Part shown: piece by piece, positions 42,940 to 50,038 of the stretch
How the letters are laid out: each line of letters starts with the position of its first letter
Position numbering within the stretch: the first letter of the stretch is position 1
NCBI GenBank assembly: GCA_044463125.1
Contig: JBIQMS010000010.1
Location: 30,502-94,501, forward strand
DNA from: CAYMZZ01 sp044463125
GTDB lineage: Bacteria; Bacteroidota; Bacteroidia; Chitinophagales; Chitinophagaceae
Reading direction: 5' to 3'
DNA: 64,000 nucleotides
Translations under genes and position numbers: made by a program
Notes under the pieces: generated by a model
Databases searched by the model: none
The model's input: only the letters and a program-made list of their open reading frames with translations
Told to the model about the DNA's origin: nothing

Positions 42940-43983
42940 TCAGCTTTCCTCATCATAATAAATCTTATAATACTTCCTCCCCGTTTCGTCCACGCCCTTT
43001 TCAATCAGGTCGCGGCGGCCATGGATATAGATATGGAAGTTGCGGTCGAGTTTCAGTACCGATTTAAACACGCGCTGCTGCTTTTTCACCGCCGCCAGGT
43101 GAATGGCAAATTCGTCTTCAATCTCAAACTGCCTGGCCTGCTGAAAGTTTCGTTTATGATCCATAAATGCGTCCACTACCTCAGGGTGGTGAATCACTTC
43201 TTCGGCAAACTCCTGCAGGCTAAACTGTTCATGAGTTTTGAAATAATCGATAGAGCGGTTGAGCAGGTCGGCCTGGTCGGTTTTGGAAACCTCAAATTTC
43301 TCCGGATACTCTTCGGTGATAAAATGCTTGCAGAGGCTGAGGTATTTATCGGTCTGGTTATAGCTGTCGGCCAGGGGAGTGACCTGCAAAAAATCCTGTA
43401 CCCAGAATTTGGCTTCCTCACCTTTATTGGTATTGTCAACAACAAGGCATTGAAATCCTTCCGCGGTATCGGTATGAAAAATCAGGCAGGCTTTGTCGGG
43501 CTTTTGGATATTGATGCCATCTTCATGGCTCAGTGTCCAGCGTTTTTGGCTATAGCGCGGCTGCAGGTAGCTGTCTTTGTTTTCCGTTTTGCAAAGACCG
43601 ATGGCTTTCACCGTACGGTCTTCGAAGGGTACATTATCGAAAAGCGCCACATAAAACTCACCGCTTTTTATTCTTGCATGGGTGCTCTTGCTATGCAGGA
43701 AACTGGCCAGCAGCCGGCTTTGGTCCAGCAGGGAGTCGGGTTTTTCGAATAGCGTGGCGATATAGCTATACACTTCGTTGAGGGCAATATCGCTCAGATG
43801 GGTAAAGCGATAGCGTTCGTTTTCGTTGAAATGCCCCACGAGATAGCGCAGCAGCAACTTTTGCGTAATGTCTTCATCCACTTCCAGCAGTGAATCGCTA
43901 AGGCTCAGTTCCTCCCCGCGGGTGGGGTTGCCGGTGAGGTGTAGGGCGATGCCCTTTAGTTCGATATGGTCAGTTTTAATCAC
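42940..43983 (-). CDS. nucleoid-associated protein (NdpA/YejK family)
   Basis: 347 residues. Matches the 37-kDa nucleoid-associated protein family: 'LSLSDSLLEVDEDITQKLLLRYLVGHF' near the start, a beta-rich middle (EFYVALFDNVPFEDRTVKAIGLCKTENKDSYLQ, ACLIFHTDTAEGFQCLVVDNTNKGEEAKFWVQDFLQVTPLADSYNQT) and a helical C-terminus. Binds double-stranded DNA in E. coli (YejK); role little known. A TATCTTCG box ends 7 bases before its ATG. Confidence 0.85.
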   Translation of the reverse strand: MIKTDHIELKGIALHLTGNPTRGEELSLSDSLLEVDEDITQKLLLRYLVGHFNENERYRFTHLSDIALNEVYSYIATLFEKPDSLLDQSRLLASFLHSKSTHARIKSGEFYVALFDNVPFEDRTVKAIGLCKTENKDSYLQPRYSQKRWTLSHEDGINIQKPDKACLIFHTDTAEGFQCLVVDNTNKGEEAKFWVQDFLQVTPLADSYNQTDKYLSLCKHFITEEYPEKFEVSKTDQADLLNRSIDYFKTHEQFSLQEFAEEVIHHPEVVDAFMDHKRNFQQARQFEIEDEFAIHLAAVKKQQRVFKSVLKLDRNFHIYIHGRRDLIEKGVDETGRKYYKIYYDEES

Positions 43984-43990
43984 GGGAGGG

Positions 43991-43998
43991 CGAAGATA
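43991..43998 (-). promoter_or_regulatory. Candidate -7 box of the NdpA-family gene
   Basis: TATCTTCG on the minus strand, one mismatch to TAnnTTTG, identical to the boxes before pyrH and metH; it ends 7 bases before the ATG at 43983. Confidence 0.5.
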
Positions 43999-44002
43999 GG
44001 GA

Positions 44003-44219
44003 ACGTAATACGTTCTACGTAGTACGTATTACGTTATACGTTGGGTTTAGGGTTTAGAGTTTAAAGTTGATTAGGAATAGTGAGGCGTGAATCGTGAGGC
44101 GTGAATCGTGAGGCGTCAATCGTGAGGCGTCAATCGTGCGTATAGCGTGATGAATTTATCAATAAAAGGACCACCCGCTCCACAAAAAACCTTAAACCCT
44201 AAACCCTAAACTCTAAACA
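44003..44219. repeat. Composite nested inverted-repeat element (copy 4)
   Basis: ACGTAATACGT module at 44003-44042, GGGTTTAGGGTTTAGAG array (44043-44068), a GTGAGGCGTGAATC/GTGAGGCGTCAATC array (44081-44136), then the complementary CCTTAAACCCTAAACCC array (44191-44218). Lies between two minus-strand genes and abuts the stop codon of the VOC gene (44222). Confidence 0.78.
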
Positions 44220-44221
44220 AA

Positions 44222-44704
44222 TCAGCTTCCATAATCATCATTCACCTCAATCCAGTATCCATCCGGATCGCGGAACCAGATTTGTTTTTTACCATCGGGG
44301 CGGGTGGTGATTTGTCCCTTTTGACCGGGCCAGTTTTCGAAGGAGATCCTGGCTTTGGTGAGCTTGTCGATAAAAGCATCCAGGTCGGGTACTGAAAAGC
44401 AGAGATGGTTATTCTTATTTTTTTCGATAGGCTGGCTGGCGCCGCTGATCACATGCAGTTGGCCCAGGCCGCCGAGGCTAAACCAGGCGTGCATACCATC
44501 GTGGAAGGGTTCGGGGATACTGTCGAGCCCGATCAGCTCGCGATAGAACCGGGCGCTGGTTTCCAGATCGGTCACATAGATGGCAATATGGTTCAGCCGC
44601 GGTTTGTTTTGAGCAGCCAGCTCGGGAGATGCCTGTGTTAAACTCATGACAATCAAAAATAAGTAGCGGATTCGGGCTAACATAGAGCTTGATTTTATTG
44701 CCAT
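44222..44704 (-). CDS. secreted VOC (glyoxalase/dioxygenase fold) protein
   Basis: 160 residues. N-terminal hydrophobic stretch (IRYLFLIVMSLTQASPELAAQ) looks like a signal peptide. The rest is one VOC module pair: 'RLNHIAIYVTDLETSARFYRELIGLDSIPEPF', 'FSLGGLGQLHVIS', 'NHLCFSVPDLDAFIDKLTKARISFE' and 'KQIWFRDPDGYWIEVND' with the metal-ligand His and Glu positions conserved. Periplasmic location is unusual for this family. Substrate unknown. Confidence 0.85.
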   Translation of the reverse strand: MAIKSSSMLARIRYLFLIVMSLTQASPELAAQNKPRLNHIAIYVTDLETSARFYRELIGLDSIPEPFHDGMHAWFSLGGLGQLHVISGASQPIEKNKNNHLCFSVPDLDAFIDKLTKARISFENWPGQKGQITTRPDGKKQIWFRDPDGYWIEVNDDYGS

Positions 44705-44755
44705 CCAAGTTAGGCAAAATTGGAGGGAAAGCGTTAGTTTTGCGGGCTCTTGTGA

Positions 44756-44890
44756 GAAAGTAGTAAGTAGGGAGTAGTGAGTAGGGGAGTCAGGGATAGG
44801 ATGATAGGTGATGGGGAGTTGAGTACAAGAAACCCTCTTATCACTAATGCTTCTCTACTTAAAACTTAGAACTTAAAACTTACAACTCCT
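44756..44890. repeat. GTAGGGAGTAG / CTTAAAACTT bracketed spacer
   Basis: Left GTAGTAAGTAGGGAGTAG units (44758-44795), right CTTAAAACTTAGAACTTAAA and CTTACAACTC (44861-44888). Same pairing of modules as at 30046-30320. Directly upstream of tRNA-Arg. Confidence 0.65.
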
Positions 44891-44896
44891 CTCCCC

Positions 44897-44968
44897 GGTC
44901 CCGTAGTTCAATGGATAGAATAGAAGTTTCCTAAACTTTTGATGCAGGTTCGATTCCTGCCGGGACTA
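44897..44968 (+). tRNA. tRNA-Arg (anticodon CCT)
   Basis: A complete cloverleaf can be drawn: acceptor GGTCCCG / CGGGACT (first pair G-U), D-stem GTTC/GAAT, anticodon stem GAAGT/ACTTT with loop TTCCTAA (anticodon CCT, reading AGG), T-arm GCAGG-TTCGATT-CCTGC, discriminator A; CCA is not encoded. Its 3' half is overlapped on the other strand by the end of a serine recombinase, marking it as the integration site of the region to the right. Confidence 0.95.
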
Positions 44969-46529
44969 CCCAACCGGAATTTCTGAAAACGATCTCAGAA
45001 GTTCCGGTTTCTTTTTCCTCTACATTGCCCTTCAGACGGGCGATTACAACAAATACCCTGTTCATTTTTGTGGTTCGAGGTTGGTCATTTTTCTTGTTAT
45101 AGAAAAATCCTTCTGGAAACACCCGCTTTTGCAGCTTTCTTTTTTCAACATAATTGCTGGAAGCCCATACAGACGGGAGGTTCAGGACATATTCCAATGA
45201 TTTTTCAATGTAATTTTCCAGGTTCGAGGTGCTATAAACGGTCTTTTCCAAATACCGCCTCAATTCCTCCCTCTCTGCTTTGAATTTCTCTGAATACTTG
45301 TGGTACAAATCAGGTTTGATCTCCTCATTTATGAACCGTTCTTCCAGCCGTTCAGCCTTTTCATCCAGCTCTTTGATCTTAGCCTTATATTGGTCGGTAT
45401 TGTCTGCTCTTTCTTCGTTAAGGGTAGTATAGATTTGCCGAAGCTCCATTTTGTATAACTCGATATAATCTTCATGGAGCGTTATGTCTTCAAGAAGCGC
45501 AGCAAATTTTTTGTGGAGAGAGTTGGCACTCACGTTACAGGTACACTTTCCTTTGCCATCGCATTTATAATAGTACAGGTTCTTTTTCTTAACTAAATAA
45601 CCTCGCAGGTTTTCACCACAGCCTTCGCATTTACCGTACTGTTTTAATGGCAGGTTATCATTTAACGGGTCTGTCTTGTATCCATGCGGTATTTTTCCTT
45701 TCTCTGTGTTTGCCCGTAAAAAGATTTCTTTTGACACCAATTTCTCATGTTTTCCTTCAATTACTTTTCCCTCCAACAAGCCATGAGATATGATGCCACA
45801 GTAAAATGGGTTTGATAAAGCTGCACTTAATCTGTTATGCTTTATTTTCAGACCGTGTGCCTCCAACCGCTTAACTATCTCTACCATTGTTATCCCTTCA
45901 TTCGCTTTCCATAAAAAGGCTTTTCTTAAAATTCTCCCCGTCTCATTTATCACAACAGATTTTTCACCATTAACGGTAACATTATCGTATCCCAAAGGAG
46001 CCTGGCAACACCAGATACCTGCCTCTAAATGCTCCCTCATTCCATCAATTGTCTTCAGCCTTCTTAAATCATTATCATATTGGCTAAAAAGAAACAGGAT
46101 ATTTTGTTGGAGCACCCCTGCCGGATTTCTTGTATCAATCGGCTGGGTAACGGAAACGATCTGGATACCCAACTCCCTCAATTGCCTCGATAACCAAATA
46201 GCGTTATCCCCGGTACGGCTAAAGCGTTCAAGACTGTTAACGAGAATGACCATTTTACCTTTCTTCTTACGTCTGCAAAAATCAATCATACATTTGAACT
46301 CCTTTCGTTCATCACTGGCTGCGGATTCGTATGTACCTCCAAAATGACCAAGCACGTTTAGCTTTTCTTTGGCAGCATAGCCATTACAACCTTTAAGCTG
46401 GGTTTCAATACTCATACCTTCCATTTGCTCTTTGGAAGAAACTCTCGTATAAATAACACAATCGGTTACCCATTCAACTACTGGCTCGGAACCTTTTGCG
46501 TACTTCTTAAAAACATTTAAAGTCTCCAT
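44931..46529 (-). CDS. large serine recombinase (integrase of the island)
   Basis: 532 residues. Resolvase domain with the catalytic Ser in YTRVSSKEQMEGMSIETQ, then 'VILVNSLERFSRTGDNAIW' and 'GIQIVSVTQPIDTRNPAG'; recombinase domain with 'APLGYDNV' and 'ILRKAFLWKANEGITMVEIVKRLEAHG'; zinc ribbon (CEGCGENLRGYLV...YYKCDGKGKCTC); C-terminal coiled coil. The last ~27 codons are templated by the tRNA terminator and the 3' half of tRNA-Arg, and the stop lies in the anticodon-loop sequence. Catalyses integration and excision without host factors. Confidence 0.92.
   Translation of the reverse strand: METLNVFKKYAKGSEPVVEWVTDCVIYTRVSSKEQMEGMSIETQLKGCNGYAAKEKLNVLGHFGGTYESAASDERKEFKCMIDFCRRKKKGKMVILVNSLERFSRTGDNAIWLSRQLRELGIQIVSVTQPIDTRNPAGVLQQNILFLFSQYDNDLRRLKTIDGMREHLEAGIWCCQAPLGYDNVTVNGEKSVVINETGRILRKAFLWKANEGITMVEIVKRLEAHGLKIKHNRLSAALSNPFYCGIISHGLLEGKVIEGKHEKLVSKEIFLRANTEKGKIPHGYKTDPLNDNLPLKQYGKCEGCGENLRGYLVKKKNLYYYKCDGKGKCTCNVSANSLHKKFAALLEDITLHEDYIELYKMELRQIYTTLNEERADNTDQYKAKIKELDEKAERLEERFINEEIKPDLYHKYSEKFKAEREELRRYLEKTVYSTSNLENYIEKSLEYVLNLPSVWASSNYVEKRKLQKRVFPEGFFYNKKNDQPRTTKMNRVFVVIARLKGNVEEKETGTSEIVFRNSGWVVPAGIEPASKV
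44972..45016. terminator. Terminator following tRNA-Arg, inside the recombinase reading frame
   Basis: Stem of about 15 bp AACCGGAATTTCTGA / TCAGAAGTTCCGGTT (one G-T pair) with loop AAACGATC, followed by TCTTTTTCC on the plus strand. It fits as the tRNA terminator, yet it also encodes residues near the end of the recombinase on the other strand. Confidence 0.75.
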
Positions 46530-46608
46530 ATTTTCAAGGGTTTAGTGAAAACAATTTAACACAATTATATTGATAATCAACATATTATGCAAGTTTTTTT
46601 AGTTAAAC

Positions 46609-46851
46609 CTATGCTGCCTGGCTAATCGTTTTACTTTCATCATTTTCCTGGACTTCCCGGCAGAATAGTTCGTAAGAGATCAGCGCCAGGTCATGAAGCG
46701 TTCCGATTATATTTTCAATTTCCTGAGGAGTAGCATCTTTAAATTGAGGGAACGACCGTACCTGCTGTTCAGATAAGAATAACCGCTTATGAGCTTCGGA
46801 TTTTTCAGGGTGCTGGTCTAACCAGTCCTGCGTACTGACAATTTTTGACAT
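46609..46851 (-). CDS. small hypothetical protein of the island
   Basis: 80 residues from the ATG at 46851 (an open frame continues upstream to 46956 but begins with a poorly coding stretch). Reads MSKIVSTQDWLDQHPEKSEAHKRLFLSEQQV and a helical end (IENIIGTLHDLALISYELFCREVQENDES). Highly charged, soluble, no motif that I recognise. Lies just upstream of the recombinase on the same strand, a place often taken by small regulators or excision factors, but there is no helix-turn-helix. Confidence 0.6.
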   Translation of the reverse strand: MSKIVSTQDWLDQHPEKSEAHKRLFLSEQQVRSFPQFKDATPQEIENIIGTLHDLALISYELFCREVQENDESKTISQAA

Positions 46852-47326
46852 AGGGATTTGTTTTAAATACAAACCTATATTCTTCCAAAATGGCACTGTC
46901 CCGATTGGGATTGAAAAAGGTCGGCAATACCCGCCTTTTTTTATAAAAAATTCCAAGCGATAAGCAAAGAATAATTCTGCTTTCTCATCACAACTCGGTG
47001 GAAGGGGTTTTCGGAAAATACACCTTATTTGGGCAAATTAGAGAAAGTTTTTATCTTACTTTTTCGCGAGCCACACACATTGTAAGCAACCTTTAACCTC
47101 CTAAATATAATCATCATGCGCCCAAACAAATTTTAACATGAGAAAAAATGCCAGGTTTCATTCAAAAGTTTTTAATGAAGTATAAAAGTCCACATAATCT
47201 CTTAAAATGCAAACATCTGATAATCGGGTATCTGAAAATTTAAGCCGTCATAGACTTCATCCTTCGTATTCGCACAGCATTCAAAATCGCTAATAATTCG
47301 ATACCTATATCTCAGTTACATAATTC
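46852..47326. other. 475-bp spacer with one gene remnant
   Basis: AT-rich, no intact gene. It holds the degraded P1B-ATPase tail at 47240-47311 (listed separately). No clear promoter or terminator hairpin is seen; the recombinase-side genes probably start here on the minus strand. Confidence 0.6.
47240..47311 (-). pseudogene. Remnant of a P1B-type ATPase C-terminus
   Basis: Minus-strand reading gives DIGIELLAILNAVRIRRMK plus a few residues and a stop. The intact ATPase at 50039-52039 ends DVGVAMLAILNAVRIQRMKF, so about 18 of the last residues match, with stops immediately upstream. Only this tail survives of a second copy. Confidence 0.8.
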
Positions 47327-49300
47327 CTATTTATGAAAATCAGTTTGCTTTATGCCTTTATTTTTAAATAAAAAGTAAGCGGTCTGGTAATATGCAATAG
47401 CCTCATTAACTAATTTATCGGGAGCTTTCGTTAATGGGACAAGTTCGTTTTTGATTTTGTTATACTGATAAACTTCTACCTTTTGTTGCGGGTCTAATAC
47501 AATGAACGTATCATTTTTTAAATACCCCAGTTTTTGATAAGTACCCAAGAGGATACGGGGTGTATAATTATTGGATAGTACATTTTGACCATACAAATTA
47601 CTGGTATAACTCCAGTTGAGTAAATGAAAGAGTGTTGGGTACAAATCAATTTGAGAACACATTGCAGCAATCGTGGAAGGTGTTTGTGCCGGCAGATTAT
47701 AGATGACGGCAGGAATATGATATTTGGCAATATCAATTTCATTTTTCCCGGCACTGTTGGCACAATGATCTGCTACGAAAATAAAGACGGTGTTGGCAAA
47801 CCAGGATTTTTGTCTTGCCTTCTTCAAAAACTGGCCTATTGCAAAATCGGTATATTTAACAGCGCCGTCTCTGCCGCTTCCCGACGGTATATCAATCTTG
47901 CCTTCAGGATAGGTATAAGGCCGGTGATTGGAAGTAGTCATTACAAAATCATAAAAGGGCTTATTTTGACTTGCTTTAACATCAGCATCTCTAATCACGG
48001 CATCGTATAGGTCCTCATCACAAATACCCCAGGCGTTTTTGAATTGAATGGATGAATCGGGAATAGTTGTACGGGTGGCCTTAAAATTATCTTTCACCAG
48101 TGTGTTGCGCCGTTTATCGGTGACCGCATAACCGTTATTTCCAAAAAACCTATTCATATTATCAAAATAGCCATCACCACCATAAAAGAATCCAGTTTCA
48201 TAACCCTTTTGCTGAAAGATGTAGCCGATGGTTGTAAGATTATCATTATCCGGCCTTCTTACAATGCTGCTGCCCGGTGTGGGTGGTATGGCAAGGCTTA
48301 ATGCCTCCATGCCACGAACTGTCCGTGTTCCGGTGGCATACATGTTGGTAAAGAGAACACTCTCCCCAGCCAATGAATCCAGCACGGGGGTAAGTTTATT
48401 AGTATTTCCAAAATGGCCCATGAAATCGGCACTAAAACTTTCAATAGTTACCATTATGACATTGGGCATTTTGGGGTTGGCATTGTTAACTATTTTTCCT
48501 TCAATAGACAACCCCGCATTCAGGTAAACAATATTACTATCAGCTAACTCATTTCTTATTATATCAAAGGCATGCTTATTGTCCATTAATTTGTAGAAAT
48601 GGTCGTAACTCAGTTCATTATTCTTGAATGCTGCAAAGAATGAATAGATACCAGCTTTAGAAAGTTCATTCTGGTAACGATTGACACCGAGTTCAGCATG
48701 ACTGTTTTTAACAAAAAACGCATAGAACAGCCCGGTAATGATAATTATTCCGCTAAAAAAAAGCCTTGAGCTAAAGGGAGATGTGCCGGTAAATGTTTTG
48801 AAAAAGATTTTTCTTTTGTAAAAAACAAATACAATAGCCGATGTGATAATAAGTATGGTTCCTACAAGAAGCGGCAAGGGATAGGATTCATTGATATTGT
48901 TTATAACTTCGTAGGTGTAAATTAAATAGTCTACGGCAATGAAATTGAACCGGCTTTCAAACTCCTTCCAGAAAGTAAATTCTGCAAAAAAAGATAACAT
49001 AATAATCAGCGTTGCCAGAAAAAAAGACACATAGGTAATGATTTTATTAAAGACAGAATCGCTCCACTTTACCGGAAATAATAGTAAATATATTGCATAG
49101 GGCATACAAAAAAATACAGCCACTCCCAAATCGAAAATCAGGCCGACACCAAAAATCTGAAAGATTTTAAGGACTGATAAATCCATCTTTTGCCAAGAAA
49201 ACATTAAAAGGCTTAACCTGGTTATAAATGAAATTATAACCAGAAGAATACTAAACAGATAAAGTAAGCTATATGTACTACAGGACTTAATTAACTTCAT
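47327..49300 (-). CDS. LTA synthase-like membrane sulfatase/phosphoglycerol transferase
   Basis: 657 residues. Five transmembrane helices in the first ~215 residues (LLYLFSILLVIISFITRLSLLMF, IFQIFGVGLIFDLGVAVFF, ITYVSFFLATLIIMLSFFAEF, PLLVGTILIITSAIVFVFY, LFFSGIIIITGLFYAFFV), then a sulfatase-fold domain: 'MPNVIMVTIESFSADF' with the metal/nucleophile region 'MYATGTRTVRGMEAL' (Thr nucleophile site), and 'VFIFVADHCANS' (metal Asp/His). The family transfers phosphoglycerol or phosphoethanolamine to envelope glycans or lipids in the periplasm. Exact substrate unknown. Confidence 0.9.
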   Translation of the reverse strand: MKLIKSCSTYSLLYLFSILLVIISFITRLSLLMFSWQKMDLSVLKIFQIFGVGLIFDLGVAVFFCMPYAIYLLLFPVKWSDSVFNKIITYVSFFLATLIIMLSFFAEFTFWKEFESRFNFIAVDYLIYTYEVINNINESYPLPLLVGTILIITSAIVFVFYKRKIFFKTFTGTSPFSSRLFFSGIIIITGLFYAFFVKNSHAELGVNRYQNELSKAGIYSFFAAFKNNELSYDHFYKLMDNKHAFDIIRNELADSNIVYLNAGLSIEGKIVNNANPKMPNVIMVTIESFSADFMGHFGNTNKLTPVLDSLAGESVLFTNMYATGTRTVRGMEALSLAIPPTPGSSIVRRPDNDNLTTIGYIFQQKGYETGFFYGGDGYFDNMNRFFGNNGYAVTDKRRNTLVKDNFKATRTTIPDSSIQFKNAWGICDEDLYDAVIRDADVKASQNKPFYDFVMTTSNHRPYTYPEGKIDIPSGSGRDGAVKYTDFAIGQFLKKARQKSWFANTVFIFVADHCANSAGKNEIDIAKYHIPAVIYNLPAQTPSTIAAMCSQIDLYPTLFHLLNWSYTSNLYGQNVLSNNYTPRILLGTYQKLGYLKNDTFIVLDPQQKVEVYQYNKIKNELVPLTKAPDKLVNEAIAYYQTAYFLFKNKGIKQTDFHK

Positions 49301-49428
49301 TGTATATTATTTCTATCACTAAGTTTAATCGCAATACATTATATGAATAATTACTCTTGGATTTTATAGGCTCGTTGCTGACGAAACATCATGACGAAGT
49401 GAGTAATTTTGGAAGTACAGCATAATAC

Positions 49429-50019
49429 TTATATGGGTGGTGCCTTTTTCGAAAGACGCATGATATTATCCAATTTTCCCTGCGTTAGAAGATCTTTACA
49501 ATAACCGGTATAGTATTGATGTTGCTGTAAAAACAAAAGTGTTTTTCTATCCCAGTCGAGAATGGAAGATTGTGTGATTGCTTCAGTCTCTCGCTTCACT
49601 TCTATGTCTGATTGCCAAAAATCCTCTGTCCCTAAGTGATAAGTATCTGCATCACAAAGAATCATCTGTAGTAAATTTTGAGGGTCTGATGGCAACTTTG
49701 TGCTCATAATACAACCGGCGATTTCGTCTATAGTTGTTTCGTCAATAATTGTGCACATCAAGAATAGCTTCATTGCAGAAACACTTTTTCTTTCGTGTTC
49801 ATAAGACCCCGATATAAGATATCCAACATCATGAAACCATGCTGCAATGGTTACTATTTGGCAATCATTATCAGAAAGGTGATAGTATTGAGATATTTCG
49901 TCTACACGTTTTACTACATTTTTGGTATGCTCAATGTTATGATAAAAAAGCTGTGGACTAAAATACTCCTTAAATATCTTTTCCACATAGTGCGCCACTT
50001 GTTTGACGAGGATATCCAT
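49429..50019 (-). CDS. HD-domain phosphohydrolase
   Basis: 196 residues. Metal-binding HD pattern: 'LFYHNIEHTKNVVKRVDEI' (His), 'IVTIAAWFHDVGYLISGSYEHERKSVSAMK' (HD), and 'ILCDADTYHLG' (Asp). Such small HD proteins hydrolyse nucleotides or second messengers. Lies 19 bases downstream of the P1B ATPase gene, same strand, probably the same transcript. Confidence 0.88.
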   Translation of the reverse strand: MDILVKQVAHYVEKIFKEYFSPQLFYHNIEHTKNVVKRVDEISQYYHLSDNDCQIVTIAAWFHDVGYLISGSYEHERKSVSAMKLFLMCTIIDETTIDEIAGCIMSTKLPSDPQNLLQMILCDADTYHLGTEDFWQSDIEVKRETEAITQSSILDWDRKTLLFLQQHQYYTGYCKDLLTQGKLDNIMRLSKKAPPI

Positions 50020-50038
50020 TCGATTAGATTTCGAATTG

